Assembly: GCF_018325905.1 (NCBI RefSeq)
Contig: NZ_AP021901.1
Span: 1,302,001 to 1,366,000, forward strand
Reading direction: 5' to 3'
Length of the DNA: 64,000 nt
DNA from: Pseudomonas sp. St316
Lineage (GTDB): Bacteria > Pseudomonadota > Gammaproteobacteria > Pseudomonadales > Pseudomonadaceae
Positions 54,869 through 63,611 of the stretch are shown here, in pieces; the first letter of the stretch is position 1; each line of letters opens with the position of its first letter. Position numbers and translations under genes: made by a program. The notes under the pieces are model-generated. The model saw only the letters and a list, made by a program, of their open reading frames with translations. It did not search any database and was not told the origin of the DNA.

Positions 54869-56188
54869 TCAGTCCGTCACAATCCGCGAATGTTTGCGGG
54901 TGTCCTTCATGGTGATGTACACCAGCAGCGACACGGCGATGCACGCCGTCACGTACCAGTAGTAGCCCGTTTCCATGCCGATGCTCTTGAACCACAGCGC
55001 GATGTATTCGGCGGTGCCACCGAAGATCGATACGGTCAGTGCGTACGGCAGGCCGACGCCCAGGGCGCGGATTTCGGTGGGGAACAACTCGGCTTTGACC
55101 ACGGCGTTGATCGAGGTGTAGCCGCTGACAATGATCAGCGCGGCCATGATCAGGAAGAACGCGCCCCACCAGGTCTGGATGGTGTGCAGGGTGGTGAGGA
55201 TCGGCACGGTGCACAGGGTGCCCAGGATGCCGAAGGCAATCAGGATCGGCCGGCGACCAATCTTGTCCGACAGCCCGCCGATCACCGGTTGCAGGCACAT
55301 GAACAGGAACAGCGTGGCGGCGGAAATGGTGGTGGAGTCGGAGATGCTCATGCCGACGGTGTTCACCAGGTATTTCTGCATATAAGTGGTGTAGGTGTAG
55401 AACGCCAGCGTGCCGCCCATGGTCAGGCCGACCACGGTCATCAGTTCCTTGGGATGGCGCATCAAGGTGCGCATGGCGCTTTCCTTGGACTTTTCCTTCT
55501 TGGTGAACGACTCGGTTTCTTCCATGCCGCGTCGCAGGTACAGCGCCACGACGGCACACAGCGCGCCGATGGCAAACGGGATGCGCCAGCCCCAGGCGTA
55601 CAGCTGCTCGGTGGTGAGGAACTGTTGCAGCACGATCAGCACGCCCAGGGCGATGAGCTGGCCGGAGATCAGGGTCACGTACTGGAAGCTGGAGAAGAAG
55701 CCGCGGCGTTCCTTGGTCGCCATCTCGCTCAGGTAGGTCGCCGAGGTGCCGTACTCGCCACCGACCGACAGGCCTTGGAGCAGACGGGCAAACACCAACA
55801 GGATCGGCGCGCCGACGCCGATGGTTTCGTAGCTCGGGCTCAAGGCGATGATCAGCGAGCCGAAGCACATCAAGTACACCGAAGCCATCAACGCCCGTTT
55901 GCGACCGGCGCGGTCGGCGTACAAGCCCATCAACCACCCGCCGATCGGGCGCATCAGGAAGCCCACGGCGAAGATCGCGGCGGTGTTGAGCAATTGGGCG
56001 GTGGTGTCGCCCTTGGGGAAGAAGACTTTGGCGAAGTACAACGAGAATGCGGCGTAGACGTACCAGTCATACCACTCGACCATGTTGCCGACCGAGCCGC
56101 TGAAGATCGATTTGATCCGGCTGGCGGTGGTTCTTTCACGGGCGGGCACGGCAGCCGACCCAATGGGCAGGGCGTTGGAGTTGTCCAT
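54869..56188 (-). CDS. MFS transporter, alpha-ketoglutarate permease type
   Basis: A 439-residue, 12-helix MFS protein of the metabolite:H+ symporter group. The early loop NMVEWYDWYVYAAFSLYFAK is typical of KgtP. The signatures GFLMRPIGGWLMGLYADRAGRK and RLLQGLSVGGEYGTSATYLSE are present, and RRGMEETESF follows helix 6. The protein imports alpha-ketoglutarate or related dicarboxylates with protons. A sigma-54 promoter lies upstream and the gene is next to a MifR/MifS-like pair, which in P. aeruginosa controls the alpha-ketoglutarate transporter PcaT; orthology to PcaT is inferred. Confidence 0.9.
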   Translation of the reverse strand: MDNSNALPIGSAAVPARERTTASRIKSIFSGSVGNMVEWYDWYVYAAFSLYFAKVFFPKGDTTAQLLNTAAIFAVGFLMRPIGGWLMGLYADRAGRKRALMASVYLMCFGSLIIALSPSYETIGVGAPILLVFARLLQGLSVGGEYGTSATYLSEMATKERRGFFSSFQYVTLISGQLIALGVLIVLQQFLTTEQLYAWGWRIPFAIGALCAVVALYLRRGMEETESFTKKEKSKESAMRTLMRHPKELMTVVGLTMGGTLAFYTYTTYMQKYLVNTVGMSISDSTTISAATLFLFMCLQPVIGGLSDKIGRRPILIAFGILGTLCTVPILTTLHTIQTWWGAFFLIMAALIIVSGYTSINAVVKAELFPTEIRALGVGLPYALTVSIFGGTAEYIALWFKSIGMETGYYWYVTACIAVSLLVYITMKDTRKHSRIVTD

Positions 56189-56250
56189 TGAAGGATCCTT
56201 CGTTTAATTGTTTTTGTGGAGCGCGTGGGAACGCAGCCTGACAGGGCTAT

Positions 56251-56266
56251 AGCAGGAGCTGTGCCA
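56251..56266 (-). promoter_or_regulatory. Sigma-54 promoter of the permease gene
   Basis: On the minus strand it reads tggcacagctcctgct, matching TGGCAC-N5-TTGCW with only one base off and correct GG-to-GC spacing. It lies 63-78 bp upstream of the start codon at 56188, so the 5' leader would be about 50 nt. Confidence 0.82.
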
Positions 56267-56622
56267 GGTGGCAGAAGGCCGGTTTAGAGGGGGCTCGGCG
56301 CTGGATGAGCGGAAAACCGCTCGCTATGGCTGGGGGTGTCGGCGGGAATCCGCTTATGCTTGGGATGGATGCGTTGTTTGTGCCGGTCTCATCGCGAGCA
56401 AGCTCGCTCCCACATTTTGTCCGGTGCACACATGACCCTGTGGGAGCGAGCTTGCTCGCGAAAGCGGTGTATCAGCCAACTCACTATCGATGCCATCGCG
56501 GGCAAGCCTTGCTCCCACATTGGCACTCGTATGTCCACAAGTCTGGCGTCCACCAAAAATCCCATGTGGGATCTGAGCTTGCTCGCGATGGCGTCAGTCC
56601 AGGCACAGCGAATCCAGCGGCC
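56267..56622. repeat. Gap with four family-1 REP half-sites
   Basis: No gene seen. Half-sites of the family-1 REP lie at 56391 (atcgcgagcaagctcgctcc), 56432 (ctgtgggagcgagcttgctc), 56497 (atcgcgggcaagccttgctc) and 56562 (degenerate, gtgggatctgagcttgctcg). Enhancer sites for MifR would be expected near 56280-56390. Confidence 0.8.
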
Positions 56623-57948
56623 TTACAGAAACATCTCCCGACTCAACCCATGCCGCTGCATCTTTTCATTGAAGGTGCGGCGCGGCAGTTGCAGTTCTTC
56701 GAGCACGGCCTTCACGTCGCCTTTGTGGCGGGTGAGGGCGGCGCGCAGGCATTGGGCTTCGAAGGCTTCCTGTTGGGCGGCGAGGGACTGGCCGGGCTCG
56801 GTGTCCAGGGCGTGCGGTTGATCCAGTCCCAACACCTGGCGTTCGGCGACATTGGCCAGTTCGCGCACGTTGCCCGGCCAATCGTGGCTGAGCAGGTGGC
56901 TCAACTGCGGGCCGCTCAGGGGCGCGGCGGCGCGGCCCAGGCGTTCGGCGGCGTTGTGGGTGAAGTGCTCGAACAGCAAGGGAATGTCCTCGCGCCGCTC
57001 CCGCAGTGGCGGCAGGCGCAGCTCGGCGATGTTCAGGCGATAGGCCAGGTCTTCGCGAAAACGCCCGGCCCGGGCTTCGTCCAGCAGGTCGGGCTTGGTG
57101 GCGGCGATGATGCGCAGGTCCACTTGGATGCTCTGGTTGGAGCCCAGGCGTTCGAGCTTCTGTTCCTGCAATACCCGCAGCAACTTGACCTGCTGGGCCA
57201 GGGGCATGCTCTCGATTTCGTCGAGAAACAGCGTGCCGCCGTCGGCGTATTCGAGCTTGCCGATGCGCTTGCCCTGGGCGCCGGTGAAGGCGCCGCTTTC
57301 ATGGCCGAACAGCTCCGCCTCGAACAGCGCTTCGGGAATGGCCGCGCAGTTCAACGCGACGAAGGGTTTGCTCGCCCTCGGGCCAAAGTCGTGCAGGCAA
57401 CGGGCGACCAGTTCCTTGCCGCTGCCGGTTTCGCCGCGGATCAACACGTTGACCGGCAGTGCTGCCAAGTCCAGCACCTGGCGCCGCAGGTTTTGCAGTG
57501 CCCGCGATACGCCCAGCAGCGTTCCATCGAGGCGGGCCCGAGCGTCGGCCTGTTCATGCAGGCGACGGTTCTCCAGGACCAGGGTGCGCTTGTCCAGGGC
57601 CCGGCGCAGGCTGCCGAGCAGGGCTTCGGGGCTGAAAGGTTTTTCCAGGAAGTCGTAGGCACCGTCGCGCATGGCCTCCACGGCCATCGGCACGTCACCG
57701 TGGCCGGTCAACAGAATCACCGGCAGGTCCGGATCGCGGCGGCGCACTTCGGCCAACAGTTCCAGGCCGCTGAGGCCGGGCATGCGCACGTCGCTGAGGA
57801 TCACCCCGGGGAAATGGTCCGGCAACCGGGCCAGGCATTCGTCGGCGCGGCTGAACAACTGCACCTGAAACCCCGACAGGCTCAACCACTGCTCGACGGC
57901 ACTGCGAATGCTGCCTTCGTCATCAACGACCATGACTGAATCAAGCAT
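56623..57948 (-). CDS. mifR: Sigma-54-dependent response regulator, MifR-like
   Basis: A 441-residue NtrC-family regulator, start ATG 57948 (an upstream start at 57969 is possible). REC: VMVVDDEGSIRS and acceptor Asp in ILSDVRMPG. AAA+ domain: Walker A GETGSGKE (near residue 163), the sigma-54 contact loop GAFTGAQ, Walker B GGTLFLDEIE and RFREDLAYRLN. The C-terminal Fis-type helix-turn-helix is VKAVLEELQLPRRTFNEKM. It activates sigma-54 promoters, here most likely the alpha-ketoglutarate permease gene. Its start overlaps the kinase gene by 8 bp. Assignment to MifR is by synteny with the permease. Confidence 0.88.
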   Translation of the reverse strand: MLDSVMVVDDEGSIRSAVEQWLSLSGFQVQLFSRADECLARLPDHFPGVILSDVRMPGLSGLELLAEVRRRDPDLPVILLTGHGDVPMAVEAMRDGAYDFLEKPFSPEALLGSLRRALDKRTLVLENRRLHEQADARARLDGTLLGVSRALQNLRRQVLDLAALPVNVLIRGETGSGKELVARCLHDFGPRASKPFVALNCAAIPEALFEAELFGHESGAFTGAQGKRIGKLEYADGGTLFLDEIESMPLAQQVKLLRVLQEQKLERLGSNQSIQVDLRIIAATKPDLLDEARAGRFREDLAYRLNIAELRLPPLRERREDIPLLFEHFTHNAAERLGRAAAPLSGPQLSHLLSHDWPGNVRELANVAERQVLGLDQPHALDTEPGQSLAAQQEAFEAQCLRAALTRHKGDVKAVLEELQLPRRTFNEKMQRHGLSREMFL

Positions 57949-59707
57949 GCAGTTGCGTCTCCTGATCAATGGGCAAGGTCACGCAGAATACCGCGCCGTT
58001 CTCATGGTTGTCCGCCGTCAGTCGTCCACCGGATTCATGAATGATCGCAAACGAAACCGCCAGCCCCAGGCCCAGGCCGTCGCCCACCGCCTTGGTGGTG
58101 AAAAACGGATCGAACACCTGGGCCAGATGTTCCTCGGCGATCCCGGTGCCGCTGTCGCTGACGGTCAGGCGCCACAATTGTTCATCGGCCTGCAGGCGTA
58201 CTTCCAGGCGCTTGATGGGTTGGTCGGCCATGGCGTCGAGGGCGTTGCGCAGCAGGTTGATCAACACCTGTTCGAGGCGGATCGCGTCGCCGCGTACCCA
58301 CGCCGGGCGGGTCAGGTGCAGCACGGTGCTGATCTGCTCGTCGCGCAGGCGCGTGTCCAGCAATTGCAGCGCCTGGTCCACCACCGCCGCCAGGTCCAGG
58401 CGTTCACGCAGGCCGCTGGGGCTTTTGCGGGCAAACGTCTTCAGGTGGCCGGTGAGGGCGGCCATGCGCGTCAGCATGTCGTCCACCGGCTTGAGGGCCT
58501 TGTAGGCGTCATCGACCCGACCGTGATCGAGCAGCAAGCGCAGGGTCGCCAATTGCATGCGTTGGGCGGTCAAGGGCTGGTTGATTTCATGAGCCAGTGC
58601 CGCCGACATTTGTCCCAGTGCCGCCAGCTTGGCCGATTGCACCAGCCCGTCCTGGGCCGTGCGCAGATCCCGGGTGCGCTCTTCGACCAACCGTTCAAGC
58701 TCTTCGCGGCTGCGCTGGCGCAACCGTGCCAGGCGCCAGCGCTGGTTGAGAAACAGCAGCAGGAACACCAGCGTCAGCCATAACCCGGCGGCCGCGAGCC
58801 CGGCATTGCGACGGTCTTCGAAGGCGATCTGCGGACGGCGCAGCAAGTGCAGCGTCCAGCCTTCGGTGGTCAGTGGCAAGGATTCCCACAGGTAGTCCGC
58901 CGAGCCATCGGGGGTCTCGACCCGGGCCAGATGGCTATTGTCGTCAAAGCGCCGCAGGGGTTCATAGGCCAGCGGTTGCAACGGTTGCTTGTCGTATTGA
59001 CGGGTGGCCTTGAGCTCGGCGCGGTCGCTGTCGCTCAGCGGCTGCAAGTGGCGATAACGCCAGCCTGGGCGGTTGGCGATGAAGATGATGCTCCGGGCGT
59101 CGCTGACCAGCAGGGTGTCGCTGCCTTGGCGCCATTCACGCTCCAGCTCCGGAAACTCCAGCTTCACCACCATCGCGCCAAGGAACTCGCCGTTGTCGTC
59201 CGTCACGGCGCTGGAGAGAAAGTACCCCGGGATGCCGCTGGTCACGCCCACCGCATAAAAACGTCCGGTGCCCTGGGTGCGGGTCTGGAGGAAATACGGA
59301 CGAAAGCCATAGTTGTGCCCGACATAGCTGCTGGGCAGGCGCCAGTTGCTGGCCGCGACGGCCAGGCCTGTGTGGTCGAGCAATTCCAGGGTGGACGACT
59401 GGGCGGCGCCGTTGATCTGTTCCAGCTTGCGGTTCAACGCGTCCTGCTGCGCCGTGCTGACTGGCCCTTTGAGGGCCGAGCGCAATTGCGGGTCCAGCGC
59501 CAGCACGGCAGGCAGGGCACGGTAGCGTTCGATCAGGGTGTGCAGCGAAGTGGCGTACAGCGCCAATTGCTGGTTTGCGCGACTGGCATCTTCTTCCAGG
59601 GCCACGCGTTCGGCATGGCGCACGGCGAGGGTGGCGGCAACTGCCGCGCCAGTGAGGATCAGCAAGGTGTACAACGACAGACGCAAGGTACGGGTAGTTG
59701 GCAGCAT
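57941..59707 (-). CDS. mifS: DctB-type sensor histidine kinase, MifS-like
   Basis: A 588-residue membrane kinase; ATG 59707 ([10 protein letters not shown]) was chosen over 59749 because it puts the first membrane helix at the N-terminus. The periplasmic double-PDC sensor (residues 35-290) includes [16 protein letters not shown] and [12 protein letters not shown] second helix near 305-320 is followed by a coiled coil, the H-box [20 protein letters not shown], an N-box [10 protein letters not shown] and [10 protein letters not shown]...[12 protein letters not shown]. It senses an extracellular C4/C5-dicarboxylate and signals to the downstream regulator. Alpha-ketoglutarate as ligand is inferred from the neighbourhood. 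Confidence 0.88.
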   Translation of the reverse strand: MLPTTRTLRLSLYTLLILTGAAVAATLAVRHAERVALEEDASRANQQLALYATSLHTLIERYRALPAVLALDPQLRSALKGPVSTAQQDALNRKLEQINGAAQSSTLELLDHTGLAVAASNWRLPSSYVGHNYGFRPYFLQTRTQGTGRFYAVGVTSGIPGYFLSSAVTDDNGEFLGAMVVKLEFPELEREWRQGSDTLLVSDARSIIFIANRPGWRYRHLQPLSDSDRAELKATRQYDKQPLQPLAYEPLRRFDDNSHLARVETPDGSADYLWESLPLTTEGWTLHLLRRPQIAFEDRRNAGLAAAGLWLTLVFLLLFLNQRWRLARLRQRSREELERLVEERTRDLRTAQDGLVQSAKLAALGQMSAALAHEINQPLTAQRMQLATLRLLLDHGRVDDAYKALKPVDDMLTRMAALTGHLKTFARKSPSGLRERLDLAAVVDQALQLLDTRLRDEQISTVLHLTRPAWVRGDAIRLEQVLINLLRNALDAMADQPIKRLEVRLQADEQLWRLTVSDSGTGIAEEHLAQVFDPFFTTKAVGDGLGLGLAVSFAIIHESGGRLTADNHENGAVFCVTLPIDQETQLHA

Positions 59708-59784
59708 GCTGGCGTAAACCAGTGGAAAGTCGGGCGGGCACGATAGCATGGCGGATCCAACATGGATGCAAGCTGAGCCACTGC

Positions 59785-60482
59785 CATCGCGAGCAAGCTC
59801 GCTCCCACAGGGGCTTGATGGTGGCCTCAGAGTTTGTGTTCACTGAAGATCCAATGTGGGAGCGAGCTTGCTCGCGATGGCGGTGCGTCATTCAGCATTT
59901 ATGTCGACTGGCAGACCGCTTTCGCAAGCAAGCTCGCTCCACAGGGGCTTGATGGTGGCCCCAGAGTTTGTGTTCACTGAAGATCCAATGTGGGAGCGAG
60001 CTTGCTCGCGATGGCGGTGCGTCATTCAGCATTTATGTCGACTGGCAGACCGCTTTCGCGAGCAAGCTCGCTCCACAGGGGCTTGATGGTGGCCTCAGAG
60101 TTTGTGTTCACTGAAGATCCAATGTGGGAGCGAGCTTGCTCGCGATGGCGGTGCGTCATTCAGCATTTATGTCGACTGACAGACCGCTTTCGTAAGCACG
60201 CTCGCTCCACAGGGGCTTGATGGTGGCCTCAGAGTTTGTGTTCACTGAAGATCCAATGTGGGAGCGAGCTTGCTCGCGATGGCGGTGCGTCATTCAGCAT
60301 TTATGTCGACTGGCAGACCGCTTTCGCGAGCAAGCTCGCTCCACAGGGGCTTGATGGTGGCCTCAGAGTTTGTGTTCACTGAAGATCCAATGTGGGAGCG
60401 AGCTTGCTCGCGATGGCGGTGCGTCATTCAGCATTTATGTCGACTGGCAGACCGCTTTCGCGAGCAAGCTCGCTCCCACAGG
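59785..60482. repeat. REPIN array, five near-identical 134-bp units
   Basis: Five head-to-tail copies of a 134-bp unit, each a family-1 REP doublet plus a constant spacer (ggggcttgatggtggcctca). Spacer starts are at about 59811, 59945, 60079, 60213 and 60347. Copies differ by only a few bases, and the right arms lost one C (ctcgctccacag), except in the first and last arms. It fills the space between mifS and the fumarase terminator. Confidence 0.95.
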
Positions 60483-60504
60483 GTTTGGCTGTGGCATCAC
60501 TGCA

Positions 60505-60546
60505 CAAAAAAAGGCCGGTGAGCTTGTCGCCCACCGGCCTTTTTCA
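60505..60546 (-). terminator. Rho-independent terminator of fumarase
   Basis: Strong hairpin aggccggtg/ccaccggcct with A- and T-runs on either side, active for the minus-strand fumarase gene and possibly both ways. Confidence 0.93.
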
Positions 60547-60563
60547 TCGCGTCAAAGTGCGTG

Positions 60564-62087
60564 TTACTGCACTTCTACCGCCAGGCTGTCACTGATCTTC
60601 TTCTGCCAGATGGCGGGACCGGTGATGTGCACCGACTCGCCTTGGCTATCGACCGCAACGGTCACCGGCATGTCCTTGACCTCGAACTCGTAGATCGCTT
60701 CCATCCCCAGTTCGGCGAACGCCAGGACTTTGGATTTCTTGATCGCCTGGGCCACCAGGTAAGCGGCGCCGCCGACGGCCATCAGGTAGACAGCTTTGTT
60801 GTCCTTGATCGCTTCGATGGCGGTCGGGCCGCGCTCGGATTTGCCGATCATGCCCAACAGGCCTGTCTGTTCGAGGATCTGACGGGTGAACTTGTCCATC
60901 CGCGTGGCGGTGGTCGGGCCGGCTGGGCCGACGACTTCGTCACCGACCGGGTCGACCGGGCCGACGTAGTAGATGAAGCGGCCCTTGAGGTCCACCGGCA
61001 AGGTTTCACCCTTGTTCAGCATCTCGACCATGCGCTTGTGCGCGGCATCGCGGCCGGTGAGCATCTTGCCGTTGAGCAGCACGGTTTCGCCCGGTTTCCA
61101 GCTCTGCACGTCTTCCGGGGTCAGGGTGTCGAGATTGACGCGACGGGCCGACGGGCCGGCTTCCCAGACGATTTCCGGGTAGGCGTCCAACGGTGGCGCT
61201 TCCAGCGACGCCGGGCCGCTGCCGTCGAGCACGAAGTGGGCGTGACGGGTGGCGGCGCAGTTGGGGATCATGCACACCGGCAGGGAGGCGGCGTGGGTCG
61301 GGTAGTCCATGATCTTCACGTCGAGCACGGTGGTCAGGCCACCCAGGCCCTGGGCGCCGATGCCCAGTTGGTTGACCTTCTCGAAAAGCTCCAGGCGCAT
61401 CTCTTCGATACGGTTCTGCGGGCCGCGAGCCTTGAGCTCGTGGATGTCGATGGATTCCATCAACACTTCCTTGGCCATGACCGCGGCTTTCTCGGCGGTG
61501 CCGCCGATGCCGATGCCCAGCATGCCCGGTGGGCACCAGCCGGCACCCATGGTCGGAACGGTTTTCAGCACCCAGTCAACGATGGAGTCGGACGGGTTGA
61601 GCATGGCCATCTTCGACTTGTTCTCGGAGCCGCCGCCCTTGGCCGCCACGTCCACTTCCACGGTGTTGCCCGGGACGATGGAGTAGTGAATGACCGCCGG
61701 GGTGTTGTCCTTGGTGTTTTTGCGTGCGCCTGCCGGGTCGGCGAGGATGGAGGCACGCAGGACGTTTTCCGGCAGGTTGTAGGCGCGACGCACGCCCTCG
61801 TTGATCATGTCGTCCAGGCCCATGGTCGCGCCATCCCAGCGCACGTCCATGCCCACGCGCACGAACACGGTCACGATGCCGGTGTCCTGGCAGATCGGCC
61901 GATGGCCGGTGGCGCACATGCGCGAGTTGATCAGGATCTGCGCCATGGAGTCACGGGCTGCCGGCGATTCTTCGCGCAGGTAGGCCTCGTGCATCGCCTG
62001 GATGAAATCCACGGGGTGGTAGTAGGAAATGAACTGCAAAGCGTCGGCAACGCTTTGTATCAGGTCATCTTGCTTGATCACGGTCAT
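60564..62087 (-). CDS. Class I (iron-sulfur) fumarate hydratase
   Basis: A 507-residue protein, the usual size for two-domain class I fumarases. The alpha part has RPICQDTGIVTVFVRVG with a cluster Cys (near residue 70), GARKNTKDNTPAV and GAGWCPPGMLGIGIGG. A further Cys is in PVCMIPNCAATRH. The beta part has GKMLTGRDAAHKR, IYYVGPVDPVGDEVVGPAGPT and TTATRMDKF. It interconverts fumarate and malate with an oxygen-sensitive 4Fe-4S cluster in the cytoplasm. It is monocistronic with a strong terminator. Confidence 0.95.
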   Translation of the reverse strand: MTVIKQDDLIQSVADALQFISYYHPVDFIQAMHEAYLREESPAARDSMAQILINSRMCATGHRPICQDTGIVTVFVRVGMDVRWDGATMGLDDMINEGVRRAYNLPENVLRASILADPAGARKNTKDNTPAVIHYSIVPGNTVEVDVAAKGGGSENKSKMAMLNPSDSIVDWVLKTVPTMGAGWCPPGMLGIGIGGTAEKAAVMAKEVLMESIDIHELKARGPQNRIEEMRLELFEKVNQLGIGAQGLGGLTTVLDVKIMDYPTHAASLPVCMIPNCAATRHAHFVLDGSGPASLEAPPLDAYPEIVWEAGPSARRVNLDTLTPEDVQSWKPGETVLLNGKMLTGRDAAHKRMVEMLNKGETLPVDLKGRFIYYVGPVDPVGDEVVGPAGPTTATRMDKFTRQILEQTGLLGMIGKSERGPTAIEAIKDNKAVYLMAVGGAAYLVAQAIKKSKVLAFAELGMEAIYEFEVKDMPVTVAVDSQGESVHITGPAIWQKKISDSLAVEVQ

Positions 62088-62234
62088 GAGTCGCGCTCCT
62101 CTCTAAAGACGGGAACATTCAATAAGGTGCCGGCCGCTTGGGTGCATCGGTCGACGGGCGGCACCTCTACAAGGCACGCCGGGCATGCTGGCGCGACGCT
62201 AAAAAGGCGCGGCAGTATATCGCAGGCGAGCACC

Positions 62235-62324
62235 CTGTGGGAGCAAGGCTTGCCCGCGATGAAGATAACGCGGTCTCCCAGGGAATCGAGGCGCCTGGAT
62301 CGCGAGCAAGCTTTGCTCCCACAG
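62235..62324. repeat. REP doublet, family 1
   Basis: Arms ctgtgggagcaaggcttgcc (62235) and atcgcgagcaagctttgctc ending cccacag, in the divergent region between fumarase and the diguanylate cyclase. Confidence 0.92.
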
Positions 62325-62421
62325 CTCAACAGGGCGATGCCCTGTCAGACATCAAACAACTGCGTCAATCTAGGCCATTGCTTTGACGCCATTTTTCTGC
62401 TCCAGAATTGAATGGTCATTT

Positions 62422-62465
62422 GTCCTACACGCCACTAAAGTGGCGTCTGGCCTGTAGCGTAGGAC
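62422..62465 (+). promoter_or_regulatory. Nested inverted repeats upstream of the diguanylate cyclase
   Basis: Inner arms acgccac/gtggcgt (62429-62435, 62440-62446, loop taaa) lie directly inside outer arms gtcctac/gtaggac (62422-62428, 62459-62465). All four arms are perfect, and 12 nt are unpaired on the 3' side. The start codon is 24 nt downstream, so a folded leader could mask translation. Confidence 0.6.
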
Positions 62466-62489
62466 GCCTCCTGTCAGTTTCCCTTTCCC

Positions 62490-63611
62490 ATGGTGAGTCA
62501 ACGATTGACCCATAACGCCATTCAACGTCTTTTGCTGAAACGCTTCGCTTTGGCGGCCGCGACGTACGCGCTGGCACTGGTTTTGTTGTGGCTGGCATTT
62601 TTCAGTGGTCATTACCTCGATTCGTTGCGCGGTGTCATCATCGGCAGCGTGTTGGTGGTGCTGTGCCAGGCCGGGCTGTTCGCGCTGTTTATCACCGACC
62701 GTAACCTGCGCTTCGCCGACCCCAGCCTCACCGAAGTGCAGGTACTGATCGGCCTGGGCTGGCAGACCTGGATGATGGCGCACCTGGACCAGGCTCGGGG
62801 CGTGTTCCTGGTGTTCTATGTATTGATCCTGCTGTTCGGGCTGTTTCACCTGTCACGCCGGTCTTTCGTGCGCTGCGCGTCGCTGGTGTTCATCAGCTTC
62901 ACTGCTATAACCCTTTGGGACGGTTACTTCTTCAAGCTTCCCGATCCCACCTTGGCCGGGTTGCAGGTGGCCGTGCTGTTTCTCGTGCTGGTGTGGTTGG
63001 TGTTTTACGCCCGCTACGTCCAGATCTCACGCCAGCGCATGCGCCAGCGGCGGTTTGCCCTGCAGGCGCACCAGGACACCTTGCGCGGGATGATGCGCCA
63101 GCTCGAAGACCTGGTGGCCACCGATGAGCTGACCGGGCTGTTCAATCGCCGGCACTTCCTGCGCCTCGCTTCGCGCGAACTCAACACCCTCAGGCCCGGC
63201 ATCGCCCATGGCCTGGCCCTGATCGACCTCGACCATTTCAAACGCATCAACGACCTGCACGGCCACGCTGCTGGCGACCAGGTGCTGCAGGCATTTGCCG
63301 CAGTCGCCACGGCGTGCCTGCGTGAGGGCGATGTATTGGCCCGTTATGGCGGCGAGGAATTCGTCATGCTGCTGCCTGCTTGCGATCCCTCACGCCTGAC
63401 GGCCTGTTGCGAGCGGCTGCGGCTGGCGTTCACCGAAGTCGAGCTGATTGGTTTGCAGGTCGGCGCCCTCAGCTTGTCGGCGGGCATGACGATGCTGGAA
63501 ATGGGCGATGACCTGGACAACGCATTGCAGCGTGCCGACCAGGCCCTGTACCGTGCCAAGCGAGACGGCCGCAATCGGTGCGCTGCCGCTTGGGAGAACG
63601 TCGATGCCTGA
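62490..63611 (+). CDS. Membrane-bound diguanylate cyclase (GGEEF)
   Basis: A 373-residue protein with about six membrane helices in residues 20-180 and a C-terminal GGDEF domain (residues 205-365). The active-site loop is YGGEEF with LIDLDHFKRINDLHGH before it. The stretch before the loop, REGDVLA, supplies an RxxD I-site. It should make c-di-GMP from two GTP, with the membrane part as sensor. It overlaps the next gene by 8 bp. Confidence 0.92.
   Translation: MVSQRLTHNAIQRLLLKRFALAAATYALALVLLWLAFFSGHYLDSLRGVIIGSVLVVLCQAGLFALFITDRNLRFADPSLTEVQVLIGLGWQTWMMAHLDQARGVFLVFYVLILLFGLFHLSRRSFVRCASLVFISFTAITLWDGYFFKLPDPTLAGLQVAVLFLVLVWLVFYARYVQISRQRMRQRRFALQAHQDTLRGMMRQLEDLVATDELTGLFNRRHFLRLASRELNTLRPGIAHGLALIDLDHFKRINDLHGHAAGDQVLQAFAAVATACLREGDVLARYGGEEFVMLLPACDPSRLTACCERLRLAFTEVELIGLQVGALSLSAGMTMLEMGDDLDNALQRADQALYRAKRDGRNRCAAAWENVDA

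Noticed and set aside
59856..60521. Series of small open frames with repeated N-termini
   Set aside because: They are translations of the 134-bp REPIN array, repeated exactly at the unit length, not genes.
60561..62411. 616-residue plus-strand open frame
   Set aside because: Antisense to fumarase, whose motifs are unambiguous.
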